From NCBI GenBank assembly GCA_965249785.1, contig CBDFMU010000042.1:77440-141439 (forward strand): DNA of 64,000 nt, in the 5' to 3' direction. The position numbers and the translations under genes are program-made. Numbering within the stretch: position 1 is the stretch's first letter; each line of letters begins with the position of its first letter. Source of the DNA: M3007 sp965249785. GTDB lineage: Bacteria > Bacteroidota > Bacteroidia > Chitinophagales > Saprospiraceae. Under the pieces are notes generated by a model. The model ran no database searches. It was not told the origin of the DNA and saw only the letters and a program-made list of their open reading frames with translations. Positions 1-9,421 of the stretch are shown here, piece after piece.

Positions 1-846
1 ATCGTGCGCTTTTGGTTGCCGTTTATGGGTCCAGCATTGGGAACAGCACTGCGTGCAATGCGCTGGTTCTCCAAGAAAAAAGTGAGGGTAACGGCGTTGG
101 TAGATAATATTGTTCCCCACGAAAAACGCTTCGGAGATCGCCCTTTTGCCCAGTATTTTGTGAATGCCTGCGACGATTTTGTGGTTATGTCGCGCTCAGT
201 GGGTGAGGAAATACGGTCGTTTACGCCGACAAAACCAGTGCAATACGCGCCCCACCCTATCTACGATAATTATGGCCAGTTGATGAGTAAAGTCGAGGCT
301 CGCCAGCAGTTGAATATTCCTGCCGATGTGCCGCTGGTGCTTTTCTTTGGATTCATTCGGGCTTATAAAGGGTTGGATTTACTTCTACATGCTTTGGCCA
401 CTTCGCCATTGAAGGAATATCCGGTTCACTTGCTAATTGCTGGTGAATGTTATGATGACTGGGCGACTTATCAGGCCATTATTGACGAGCATAATTTGTC
501 GCCTCATTTGCATTTGCACACCGATTTCATTCCTGCCGATCAAGTGCGGGTCTTTTTCTCCGCCGCCGATTTAGTGGTGCAGCCTTACAAAAGCGCGACG
601 CAAAGCGGCATTTCGCAGATTGCCTATTCTTTCGATAAGCCGATGGTGGTGACCGATGTGGGCGGGTTGCCGGAAATTGTGACGAATGGCATTTCCGGCT
701 ACGTGGTGCCACCTACGCCCGAAGCGATTGCCAGAGCCATTCACGAGTTTTTTGATATTGATCGCGCTGATCTTTTCCGGGCGGGCGTACAGGCCGAGAA
801 GCAAAGATTCTCCTGGAGCCACTTACTCGCAAAATTACTACCGTAA
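1..846 (+). CDS. Glycosyltransferase family 4 protein, 5' end cut by window edge
   Basis: This is the C-terminal part (at least 280 residues) of a GT-B fold, GT4-type glycosyltransferase. The second Rossmann domain begins near residue 109 of the visible part with PLVLFFGFIRAYKGLDLLL, the usual post-linker strand and K-G-L motif. The nucleotide-sugar region is near residues 192-225 (QSGISQIAYSFDKPMVVTDV followed by GGLPEIV). The frame is open to the first base, so the true start lies outside the window and the GTG at position 4 need not be a start. The family transfers sugars from nucleotide-sugar donors, usually for surface polysaccharide. Donor and acceptor cannot be read from the sequence. 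Confidence 0.85.
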   Translation: MVRFWLPFMGPALGTALRAMRWFSKKKVRVTALVDNIVPHEKRFGDRPFAQYFVNACDDFVVMSRSVGEEIRSFTPTKPVQYAPHPIYDNYGQLMSKVEARQQLNIPADVPLVLFFGFIRAYKGLDLLLHALATSPLKEYPVHLLIAGECYDDWATYQAIIDEHNLSPHLHLHTDFIPADQVRVFFSAADLVVQPYKSATQSGISQIAYSFDKPMVVTDVGGLPEIVTNGISGYVVPPTPEAIARAIHEFFDIDRADLFRAGVQAEKQRFSWSHLLAKLLP

Positions 847-923
847 ACCAGGTAGATAGACCGTTATCTCACAGAAATGCTTTTTTGGCACAGTATTTAT
901 TAATACTCTTTTATCCATAAGCG

Positions 924-1361
924 TTACCCGCCAGCATTCATGCGGGTAAAGTGATAACTGGTAATATTGAACCCTTTATTCAAATACAGCCGATGTGCTG
1001 CGTGTCGTTGAGGCCCGGAATCGAGCGTCACGCACTTGCAGCCTGTCTCCTCCGCTCGGCTGAATATGTAATCTAACAACGCTCCGGCGTAACCATGTCC
1101 TCGGTACTGCTCTAAGGTGCTCAGATCATCTATGTAGATCTGTTTGCCATCGTGGAGCTTATGCTGGTAGCGAAACCCCATTGCCGCTGCCGCCAAATTT
1201 TTTGTGGGACTTTCGATGAAAGCCAACTGATAACCTTCTCGCATCATGTCATGCAAAAGGGGTAAAAAGCTATGCTCGTCCAGCTGCGGACGGAGCAAAA
1301 ATAAGACTGGCCAGCATTGTAGCAGGTCTTCGTCGGTGCGGGCAATTTGGATAGAATACAT
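924..1361 (-). CDS. GNAT family N-acetyltransferase
   Basis: About 145 residues if started at the ATG at 1361 (MYSIQIARTDEDLLQCW); an upstream ATG at 1442 would add 27 residues that do not resemble the family. The GNAT core is visible: a strand ending IYIDDLSTLEQYRGHGYAGALLDYI carries the acetyl-CoA-binding R-x-x-G-x-G/A motif (YRGHGYAG), followed by TLDSGPQRHAAHRLYLNKGF, the typical last helix with Y and GF. GNAT enzymes transfer acetyl from acetyl-CoA to an amine; the substrate is not predictable. It is a single gene, convergent with the glycosyltransferase upstream. Confidence 0.85.
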   Translation of the reverse strand: MYSIQIARTDEDLLQCWPVLFLLRPQLDEHSFLPLLHDMMREGYQLAFIESPTKNLAAAAMGFRYQHKLHDGKQIYIDDLSTLEQYRGHGYAGALLDYIFSRAEETGCKCVTLDSGPQRHAAHRLYLNKGFNITSYHFTRMNAGG

Positions 1362-1490
1362 AGCGGATGCAAACTTACGAAGAAGCCGCAAATAACTGGT
1401 CGGCAGAAAATTGATGATTACACTCGTGGATATTTGCCACACAAAATTTGCCTAACAACTGATTTTTTAACATAATTTTAAATTTTTAAC

Positions 1491-3116
1491 ATGAAAAACC
1501 TGTTTTTATTCCTTTTATTCGCTGTCCCAATGCTGGCAAGTGCCCAATCGTGGGAGCTTGGCTTAGCGGTCAATGCCGCCAATTATCAAGGAGACCTGGT
1601 CAAAACTGACCTTTTTACGCTCAAAGAAACGAACCCTGCTTTCGGCATTTTCCTGCGGCGCAATTTCAACGATTACTTTGCCTTGCGGCTGAATGGCAAT
1701 TATGCCCAGCTTTCGGGCGACGATAAGAACTTTTCGGAGCGCGCCAGCCGGGGCTTTAACTTCAAAACGACGTTGCTGGAAGGTTCGTTGCAACTGGAAC
1801 TTACGACCATGTCCGCTTTGAATAAAGCTGGTGCTCCACGTGCTATTCGCCCGTACTTTTTCGGGGGCATTGGCTACGTCAGCAATGATCCAACCGTATT
1901 TTTCAATGAATCTGCCAATACAAATAGGGCTGCCGCAATCAGACAGGATAAAGCCGACCTGGAAAAAAACTTCATTGTTTTCCCTTTGGGCGCAGGTTTC
2001 AAATTTGCCTTAGGCGAAAGAACCTCGTTGGGTGCTGAAATCGGTTTCCGCCCGACCCTCAGCGATTACGTAGACGGTATTAGTAATGCCGCTAATCCAG
2101 AAAAAGAAGACTGGTATGTGCTCGGCGGCTTGAACTTGGCTTTCAAAATTGGTAAACCAAAAGATGCTGACAATGATGGCATTAGTGATAAAAAAGATAA
2201 GTGCCCGGACGTGCCCGGTGTGGAAGAGAACATGGGTTGCCCGGCCGACCGCGACAAAGATGGTGTGTACGACGCAACAGATAATTGCCCCGATGTGATG
2301 GGCGTAGCTGCCAATATGGGCTGCCCAGCTGACCGCGATAAAGACGGTGTGTATGACCGCGACGACAAATGCCCGGACATTGCCGGGGTGGCCAGCAACA
2401 TGGGTTGCCCAAGTGACCTCGACAAAGATGGTGTGATAGATGCCGATGATCGTTGTCCTGAATTGCCCGGTATTGCTGCCAATAAAGGATGCCCCGCCGA
2501 CCGCGATGCCGATGGTGTGTACGATGTGGACGATCAATGCCCAGACGTGGCAGGTGTGGCTGCTAACAAAGGTTGCCCGGCTGACCGTGACCACGATGGC
2601 ATCTATGATAAAGACGATAAATGCCCGGATTTGGCAGGTTTGGCGATTAACAGTGGCTGTCCGAGTGACCGCGACAAAGATGGCGTGTATGATAATGATG
2701 ATCGTTGCCCAGATCTGGCGGGTACGGCTGCGAATCGCGGTTGCCCGGAAATGAAGGCGGAGGAAACCAGAGTGATGAATGTTTCGGTGAAAAACATCAC
2801 TTTTAAAACTAACAGCGCGGTATTGACGGCCGGTTCGTACAAAATACTGGATCAAGTCGCCACTATCCTGAACAGATATCCCTACTACTCCGTGTCCATT
2901 GATGGCCATACCGATAATGTCGGTAACGAAGCAGCCAACTTGACGCTGTCAAAAAATCGCGCTAAAACCTGCTATGATTATTTGATTAAAAAGAAAGTAG
3001 CTGCTGCTCGCCTGACCCATGAAGGCTATGGCGAAACCAAGCCGCTTGCCACCAATGAAACCAAAGCGGGCAAACAACAAAATCGTCGGGTAGAATTCAA
3101 CCTGTCGGTCAAGTAA
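1491..3116 (+). CDS. OmpA family outer-membrane protein with TSP3 repeats
   Basis: 541 residues. A signal peptide (MKNLFLFLLFAVPMLASAQS) is followed by a beta-barrel-like N-terminal domain of about 200 residues rich in alternating aromatic strands. Seven 28-residue thrombospondin type 3 repeats follow (about 225-420), each with a DxDxDGxxD calcium-binding loop and a paired CPD...GCP cysteine pattern. The last 110 residues are an OmpA/MotB-like peptidoglycan-binding domain (SIDGHTDNVGNEAANLTLS, then NRRVEF). Proteins of this build anchor the outer membrane to peptidoglycan; the repeats form a calcium-stiffened spacer. Likely monocistronic. Confident of architecture, not of a specific partner. 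Confidence 0.93.
   Translation: MKNLFLFLLFAVPMLASAQSWELGLAVNAANYQGDLVKTDLFTLKETNPAFGIFLRRNFNDYFALRLNGNYAQLSGDDKNFSERASRGFNFKTTLLEGSLQLELTTMSALNKAGAPRAIRPYFFGGIGYVSNDPTVFFNESANTNRAAAIRQDKADLEKNFIVFPLGAGFKFALGERTSLGAEIGFRPTLSDYVDGISNAANPEKEDWYVLGGLNLAFKIGKPKDADNDGISDKKDKCPDVPGVEENMGCPADRDKDGVYDATDNCPDVMGVAANMGCPADRDKDGVYDRDDKCPDIAGVASNMGCPSDLDKDGVIDADDRCPELPGIAANKGCPADRDADGVYDVDDQCPDVAGVAANKGCPADRDHDGIYDKDDKCPDLAGLAINSGCPSDRDKDGVYDNDDRCPDLAGTAANRGCPEMKAEETRVMNVSVKNITFKTNSAVLTAGSYKILDQVATILNRYPYYSVSIDGHTDNVGNEAANLTLSKNRAKTCYDYLIKKKVAAARLTHEGYGETKPLATNETKAGKQQNRRVEFNLSVK
2163..2750 (+). repeat. Seven 84-bp coding repeats (TSP3 calcium-binding units)
   Basis: The DNA repeats with an 84-bp period because each 28-residue TSP3 unit is conserved (DKDGVYDxDDxCPDxxG, then GCPxDR). 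Unit 4 has GVID/ELPG and unit 6 has GIYD/DLAGLAINSG, so the copies have diverged and are not a recent expansion. This is protein structure, not a CRISPR or a mobile repeat. Confidence 0.9.
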
Positions 3117-3279
3117 TAGCAATTGGTTTCCACTTATCTAACCCTGGGCGGGGGTGGCGCGGTTAGCGTCATCTCCGCTTTTTGTTTGTTTTGCTACATA
3201 TTTCTAAAGTGAGTTCGGAGATTAACTCTTTCATTATCAATTAAAAATTGATTGTTATGTCGGAATAAAATGGAGACAC

Positions 3280-3328
3280 CTACACAAGCCAGGCCATTAC
3301 AAATCTCTTTGGAATCTGGCTTGTGTAG
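3280..3328. repeat. Inverted repeat in the 3117-3500 intergenic gap
   Basis: Perfect 13-bp arms ctacacaagccag and ctggcttgtgtag enclose 23 bases. Just to the right (about 3335-3355) lies cttcgttgcggaatgaca, whose GAATGACA end recurs in other inverted repeats of the window (26034, 28451, 30786, 61146). No gene is visible in the 384-bp gap between the OmpA protein and the next gene. The gap start may hold a weak terminator (ccgctttttg near 3174), which is not convincing. Confidence 0.6.
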
Positions 3329-3500
3329 TTTCCTGCACTTCGTTGCGGAATGACAACCCTCTTTGGGGAAAGAATAAAGGAAAACTCCGAATTCACGTTA
3401 TTTCTAGATAATCTTTGTGGACGCAAGTTACATAGAGGCTCATAGAGAAATGTGGAGGCTCGCGGAGAAATAATATGATTCTTAAAATTCTAGTTTCACT

Positions 3501-3932
3501 ATGAAAAAAGTTATACCTATTTTCTTCTTTGCCCTCTTCCTGCTTACAGGAAAATCCCAGGCGCAAACTGCTGACATTCAATCCATTCGACAAATAATGG
3601 TTAAACAGGAAGCGGCCTGGAATACTGGCAATCTGGAAGGTTTTATGGATGGATATTGGCGTTCGGACAGCTTGAAGTTCATTGGTTCACGCGGCTTAAC
3701 TTATGGCTGGCAACCGACTTTGGACAATTATCGAAAAGGCTACCCCGATCAGGAAACGATGGGGAAATTGACTTTCACCATCATTTCGGTGGAGCAACTT
3801 TCTCCGACTAGTGCCTACGTGATTGGCAAATGGGCATTGGCGCGGAAGAAGGGCGATGTGAGCGGCCATTTCACGTTGCTTTGGAAGAAAATAGATGACA
3901 AATGGGTCATTGTGGCCGATCATTCGAGTTGA
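3501..3932 (+). CDS. Secreted NTF2-like/DUF4440 protein
   Basis: 143 residues with a clear signal peptide (MKKVIPIFFFALFLLTGKSQAQ). The mature part begins with the DUF4440/SnoaL-like helix IRQIMVKQEAAWNTGNLEGF, then MDGYWRSDSLKFIGSRG, and ends with GHFTLLWKKIDDKWVIVADH, the typical curved sheet of the nuclear-transport-factor-2 fold. Family members are small ligand-binding or enzyme-like pockets; no catalytic residue can be assigned. It stands alone between repeat-containing gaps. Confidence 0.8.
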   Translation: MKKVIPIFFFALFLLTGKSQAQTADIQSIRQIMVKQEAAWNTGNLEGFMDGYWRSDSLKFIGSRGLTYGWQPTLDNYRKGYPDQETMGKLTFTIISVEQLSPTSAYVIGKWALARKKGDVSGHFTLLWKKIDDKWVIVADHSS

Positions 3933-3950
3933 AATGGTGGCAAAAGGCAA

Positions 3951-4048
3951 ACCGCGTAGCAGTGATATTATAGTAAAAAGAACAATAAAATGTATAAAGA
4001 CGTAGAACCGCGTAGCGGTGACATTATAATGCCACCGCTACGCGGTTC
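3951..4048. repeat. REP-like palindrome, family A, copy 1
   Basis: A full palindrome at 4005-4048 has 16-bp arms gaaccgcgtagcggtg and caccgctacgcggttc around acattataatgc. A half-site (accgcgtagcagtgatatta) lies just left at 3951-3970. The same unit recurs at 35361-35516 and 39493-39536. All copies are intergenic. The rest of the 3933-4184 gap shows no gene. Confidence 0.8.
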
Positions 4049-4184
4049 CAACGTTTATACGAGTAGTTTTTACCGAAATGCCAGCCCTACGGGCTTATCA
4101 GCACCTCTTTTCAACTTGTCTACATACCATAAGTTTAAAAATATTATATGTCTAACTAATTAAATATTAAACCTTTATAGCATT

Positions 4185-6334
4185 TTACTTATTTTTCACC
4201 AATTTTCCAGTGCTTGTCACCTCACCGGCCTGAATTTTCCAGCTATAAATACCATTTTGAGGGAAGGCCGTAGCAGGAATAGTCAATAGGTGGCGACCTG
4301 AATCAAGCGTCTGATTGCTTTGATATAAAATCCGACCCGCCAAATCCGTGAGTTGAGTCATCACATTTTCTGCTTGCGCCAGGCGTAGCGGAATCTGTAC
4401 ATCGCTGCGCGTTGGGTTGGGCTGCGGTGCAAAAATCGTGGTAACATTACTGGCAGTAGCTGGTGATCTAAACTCCAATTGCAAAGGCTGAATGCTGTTT
4501 TCGGAACTGACAATAGCAGATTTCAAACCCGAAATGTCGTTTTTAGCATTCAATTGAAGAGCATCTTTCAGCCGAACCGGAGCCAGAGCTTTTATCCGCA
4601 AGGTTAGTATATCTTCTTCCGGCAACCAATGCTGTGGCTGCACATCAAACCAGGCCAATTGTACCACGCCCGGCTGCGGTGTCGCCCAGGAATCGGCATC
4701 CCAATTGGGCAAATTTTCGGTATTCCGTACTTCTACTTCTAATAATGCTGGATCGAAGTGTAGGCCCATTTGCAGGCCAAGCCAATCGCCTTCGGTTTGC
4801 ATTCGCAGTGGTAATTCTACTATTTCGCCAGGCAAGAGTTGGGCATCGGGCAAGGTAATTACCGCCGCCGTGCGCTCTTCGGCAGGCGCGCCAAAGCCCG
4901 GATAAGCACTGCCATCTATGTCGCCAATCTTCACGCCCAAAAGGATAAATGAGTGCTAGTATCTATTTGGTTTACAGTAACAGTAGCGTTCTCTGGAAAA
5001 ATGGTCGAGAAAGGATTGGCTGGATTGGGAAACACGTAGTCAGCATCCACGAATCGCCAGGAAGTGTTGTTGGGCAAAGAGCTATAAACACCTGCTATCA
5101 GTTTCTTCAATTCCACAATATCAAATGCCGTGATCGAACCGCTTTTGTTGGCATCTGCAGCAAGCATACCATAAGCTGAACTGATCGGTACAATCCCTAA
5201 AATATGCTGCGATATACGAATCAAATCTAATACATTCACACCATTTAGCGGATCCGTGTCCAGTACAGGAGTGAAGGTGTAGTTGGAAAAAGCTAGGGCA
5301 TTTGCCACCATACACCCCATCGAATCAAGCGACACATCAGGAGAGTTACTATTTTCGGTTAACATCGGCGAGCCATCTTTCCAGAAATTAACGCAGGTGG
5401 TAATATGTTGTATCTGATTGGGACAGAGGAGCGCGCTATCCATGACGCTCACATACGTTTCACAGAAGTCGGCATTGCCAGCCAGATCAATCGCCCAGAC
5501 TTCCACGGGCTGAAAGGTGCCCAAATCAGCGCAGGTAAACTGTACGTTCAAAGAATTAATGGGGAAACCCGTGCCAATACCTGAACGGCGAATCCCAAAT
5601 TGCAAAAGGCTGGACGGGGTGGCATTATCGAAAGGTAGCCCGTTTGGTAGAAAGAAATCCACTGCATTTATTTGCGCTGCTACCGGAAGAGTGGGTAACA
5701 GATTGACCGTCTTGCCATTGACACAAGTTACTGTCGGCGGTTTAGCGTCTTTTACCGTAAAAGTGTATTCGCAACTCGTTTCGTTGCCACACGTATCGCT
5801 TACAATCCACTTGATTTTGTGATTACCATAAGGCAGTTCCGGTATGCGGTAGGTACTTGGCGCTTGTTGGGTATTCCAGCGTACTTTCGCGGTAATGTTG
5901 GCCCCATCGGTCGTTTTGTAGAGCGCGAAGCCGTATTTTTCATCCGCCCCTACGCTGCGCTCATCGAATGCGCGCGGAATACCAGCACCAATCATATTTC
6001 CAAATTGTACATTATTGTAGCCGGGCAGACTGTCGCTGTCAATCACCGTTTCCAGAATGCTATCTTGATTCAGGTCAAGATAAAGCAAATAACGAATGTG
6101 GACAATAGCACAAGTATCCGTAATTGGAAGGTCCAAAACGACCGGACCTTCCCGCAAATCCTGGCTATTATAGCGCACATCATACCAGTAAGTTTCGTTC
6201 CACAGGCTGGTATCGTTAGGCGTGTAATCACCGAACATTTGTGGACTGACGGGGCAATTTACTTGAAAGGAAGTCTGGGCAAAGATGTGTCCCACCAAGA
6301 CCAGGAGCAGAAGGATTAGGACTATATTTTTCAT
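4185..6334 (-). pseudogene. T9SS cargo protein with dockerin-like repeat and cohesin-like domain, split by one frameshift
   Basis: Two overlapping minus-strand frames make one protein of about 716 residues if a base is added near 4936-4942. The upstream part (6334 to 4931) has a signal peptide (MKNIVLILLLLVLVGHIFAQ), HYR/Ig-like segments, and a dockerin-type duplicated region (LAADANKSGSITAFDIVELK). It breaks at LSFWA-stop. The downstream frame resumes with GVKIGDIDGSAYPGF, the normal end of this dockerin-like module, then a cohesin-like domain and a T9SS type A sorting domain (FAPQPNPTRSDVQIPL to the C terminus). The break lies in TTTTGGG on the coding strand. One extra T restores SFLGVKIGDI. 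Sequence error or a recent mutation are both possible. Confidence 0.8.
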
Positions 6335-6405
6335 GAGCTATTCTTTTGAAAATGAAGGTAGAGGAGATGGAGAGGATGGAGATGTGGAGGTTGTTGAGCA
6401 AAAAC

Positions 6406-9258
6406 TTACTCTCTCACGATGATTTTCCCGCGCGCAGTGCGTCCATTTTTTTCGCTCAATTGAAAGAAATAAACACCGGATGCCAGACCATTACGCTGAA
6501 ACCGGAAGTCAGGTCCAATAAATTCCTCCTGACGAATCAAGGTGCCATGCACATCGAACAGTGATAACTGGAATTGACTGCTAATCGGCAACCCCTTCAC
6601 CTGGAAAGTCACTTGGTCGGCCAGCGGATTGGGGAAGACCTGCAAAGCCAAATCCCTACCAGTCGGCTGTTCCACCGTAGTAATAATTAAAGGATAACCA
6701 ATGGTATGGAAAGAGGTATTCGTGATGACTGGCGCATTAAAATCCAGGTAAATACCCGCCCGGTTTTCAATTACATCGCCCGGCACCAAGCCTGGGCGCT
6801 GACGCAGCCGGAAAATGACGTAACCATGCGAAGCCGCCTCGTTTACGTTGCTGTCGGGCAGCAAAATATTGGTAAAACGGAAGGTGATAATCCCCGTTTC
6901 ACTCACAGAATACTGGTATGGATGGCTGCTCGCCCCGGCCCAGAGACTGGTGATATCGAGCAGCGGCGTGATGGTGTCGCGCACAATTACCGAAAAAGCG
7001 GTGTCCGTACCGGTGTTCTGAAAACGGATCATGTATTCCAGTTCCTGACCGGATTCTATAAAATGCTCTTCTTTCCAGCCGAGCGGAAAGCCGCGTTTGT
7101 CATTGGGATCGTAGGAGCCAACCACCTCGTCGCAGTGCGTAGCAATAAACGGATCTGCTTCATCCTGTGGGAGTTGCAGGATTAAGTTGGAATTTTCGGC
7201 ACTCCCGCAATGCTGCACCGTGGCCAATGGTTGACTACTGCCGGGGTGCCCGGCGGCTTGTCTGATGCGCAACTGATAGGCATTCCCAATCGGGTTTGGC
7301 ACCGCGATGACCGTGTCTGCGCCCGCATTCAGTTGCACCTGGCCTTGTGCATACATGATTTGGTCTTCAATAATAACGTAGTCCGAAGTGGTGGCCATGT
7401 TACCCGACCCGGCATTGCGAATCGTGAAAGCCACTTCGCCGTTGCAAGCACCACTCACCACCAAATGAGAGCCATCCCAGTTGGCGTTGGGCGGCAGACA
7501 AGTGCTATCCGGGAAAATGTGGGCTTCGGTACATAGTACTTCGCCGAGTTCGGCCTCGCAACTAACCAAAAACGTGATATTGAAAATTCTGCAGTCGCCC
7601 GGCAATACGTCATTTGGCAGGTTGAAAGTCAGCACATTACCCGTTTGACTGGTCAACGGAATGGTACTACTTTGATAAGTCAGTTTGGGATCGGGCGTGA
7701 CTTGCACCGAGACGTTGGTGGCTGGCAGATTACCATTATTGCAATAATTTACATTGAATATGCTGGGCTTACATTTGCGAATAAAATTCGCTCCAATTTC
7801 TACATCGAGCAGGGGACAACCGACCAGTGCCCGTAAACCGAGCGAGATATTTGCTAAAGTCCCGCTGGTCACTGTAACCATCTGCGCATCACAGGGTAAC
7901 CAAAGATGCTCCGTGCTGTATATTGGCAACACGGATACGGTGTATTCCCCATCCGGGACGGGTATTTGGAAAGTACCATAGGCATTAGCACTCTGATAAA
8001 AGACCTGTCCGGCTTGATTTTCCGCCCGAACCACAAAGTGCGCCAAAGCCGGTTCGCCAGCGTCATATACACAGTCATCATCCTGGTCGTAATAGATATT
8101 GCCGCTTATTTTGCCCGTATAGATTTCTCCAACTGCATCAGTGACCAATAAGAACGCCCCCGGATCATTAAAAGCGCGATTGGCACCGCCTACCACCGCA
8201 AAATAACCGCCTACCGTGCTGATGATTTGCCGGGGAAAACAAGCTCCCAGTGATTTATTCCACACTTGATTGCCGGAAGAATCGAATTTTTGCAAAACAG
8301 CCGTGAAATTCGTATTACCGGGGGCAGCTGGAGCAATAATCGGTACAAAAAAACTGTCTTCCCCATCGGTGGCAAAACTCGTCACCAGGTTATAGGGCAA
8401 ATTAAGATCGAAGGTGAAGCCGGAAGCAACCTCTTTAAAAAAGTCCAGATTGCCATTTTCATCGGTGCGCAGAATATTGATTTTGACTGGATTTTCCCCG
8501 TAAGTATCGGCTAATACCGCCAGTCCGCCATTGCTTAATCGCACAAGATCATGGGCATTTTGCTCGTTGGGTTGCGCATACCATTTCTCCCAAAGCAGGT
8601 TGCCATCCGCATCGGTTTTTGTCAAAAACAGGTCGCGATCCGTGCCGTGTACGCCCGCGCCGCTGATAACCACCTGGCCGTTGGCCATTTCTATCAGCCG
8701 GGAAACCTGCTCATTATATAAGGTGTCGCCCACCGATTTTGACCAGAGCACATTGCCACTCGTATTTAATTTGACCAACCAGATATTTTGCTGAAACTGT
8801 GTATTGCGGGTATCCCCAGCCGCCAGAAATTGACCGTCCGCAGTTTGTATAATATCTCGTAATCCATTGGCCAACAGCGTATTATTTACTTGTTTCTGCC
8901 ATTCAATGACTCCACTACTGCTGACTTTCAGGATAATATTTTTGAATCCTTGTGGAGTGGCGTAGTATTCAGCTAATACCACAAAACCACCATCTGCAGC
9001 GGAACAGGTGGCAATAGCCTGGGCACCATTCAAAGACAAATGTTTGGCCCAGACGACCGTTCCTGTTGGGCCGACGCGTTGCAAAAACAGGGTGCTATCG
9101 GCAGCGGTACTCCCCGCCATAAAGTAACCGCCATCGCTGGTGGTCACCACGTCATTGAATTGGCTGGTCGCCGGTAGATAGGTTTTGGCGAAGCCTTGCC
9201 CCCATCCAATAGTGGCAAAAAGTAGCAGTACACAGAGCAGGCATAGAGAGATTTTCAT
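6406..9258 (-). CDS. Large secreted T9SS protein with propeller-like N-terminus and DUF7619-type domain
   Basis: 950 residues from the ATG at 9258 (MKISLCLLCVLLLFATIGWG, a signal peptide); an upstream in-frame ATG at 9324 precedes it without a secretion signal. Residues about 25-400 are six or seven repeats of the kind TSDGGYFMAG / LNTSGNVLWSKS, predicting a beta-propeller. Then a prealbumin-like segment (GNIYYDQDDDCVYDAGEPAL), DUF11-like beta domains, the conserved SYDPNDKRGFP...NRAGIYLDFNAPVITN module, and a T9SS type A sorting domain (VFPNPLADQVTFQVKG to the end). It should be exported by the type IX system and attached or released at the cell surface. Ligand unknown. Confidence 0.88.
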   Translation of the reverse strand: MKISLCLLCVLLLFATIGWGQGFAKTYLPATSQFNDVVTTSDGGYFMAGSTAADSTLFLQRVGPTGTVVWAKHLSLNGAQAIATCSAADGGFVVLAEYYATPQGFKNIILKVSSSGVIEWQKQVNNTLLANGLRDIIQTADGQFLAAGDTRNTQFQQNIWLVKLNTSGNVLWSKSVGDTLYNEQVSRLIEMANGQVVISGAGVHGTDRDLFLTKTDADGNLLWEKWYAQPNEQNAHDLVRLSNGGLAVLADTYGENPVKINILRTDENGNLDFFKEVASGFTFDLNLPYNLVTSFATDGEDSFFVPIIAPAAPGNTNFTAVLQKFDSSGNQVWNKSLGACFPRQIISTVGGYFAVVGGANRAFNDPGAFLLVTDAVGEIYTGKISGNIYYDQDDDCVYDAGEPALAHFVVRAENQAGQVFYQSANAYGTFQIPVPDGEYTVSVLPIYSTEHLWLPCDAQMVTVTSGTLANISLGLRALVGCPLLDVEIGANFIRKCKPSIFNVNYCNNGNLPATNVSVQVTPDPKLTYQSSTIPLTSQTGNVLTFNLPNDVLPGDCRIFNITFLVSCEAELGEVLCTEAHIFPDSTCLPPNANWDGSHLVVSGACNGEVAFTIRNAGSGNMATTSDYVIIEDQIMYAQGQVQLNAGADTVIAVPNPIGNAYQLRIRQAAGHPGSSQPLATVQHCGSAENSNLILQLPQDEADPFIATHCDEVVGSYDPNDKRGFPLGWKEEHFIESGQELEYMIRFQNTGTDTAFSVIVRDTITPLLDITSLWAGASSHPYQYSVSETGIITFRFTNILLPDSNVNEAASHGYVIFRLRQRPGLVPGDVIENRAGIYLDFNAPVITNTSFHTIGYPLIITTVEQPTGRDLALQVFPNPLADQVTFQVKGLPISSQFQLSLFDVHGTLIRQEEFIGPDFRFQRNGLASGVYFFQLSEKNGRTARGKIIVRE

Positions 9259-9421
9259 GAGTATTAGTTTTATGATTAAACACGGTACAAAAGTGCAACA
9301 CCCTGTCCCAGCCCAAAAGGACAAAAATTGATGATTTTCAGAAAATTATTTATCTTAAAGATCAGGTGGATGCTTGATATAGAAATAGTTAGCACTATTT
9401 TTGAGAAGCTTATTTCAGATT

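Noticed and set aside
2163..2750. Regular 84-bp repeats, possible CRISPR array
   Set aside because: The units are in-frame coding repeats of 28 residues with no variable spacers.
2010..2909. 299-residue minus-strand ORF opposite the OmpA gene
   Set aside because: It is the antisense of the TSP3 repeats. Its length comes from the repeated codon pattern, and the product has no coherent domain.
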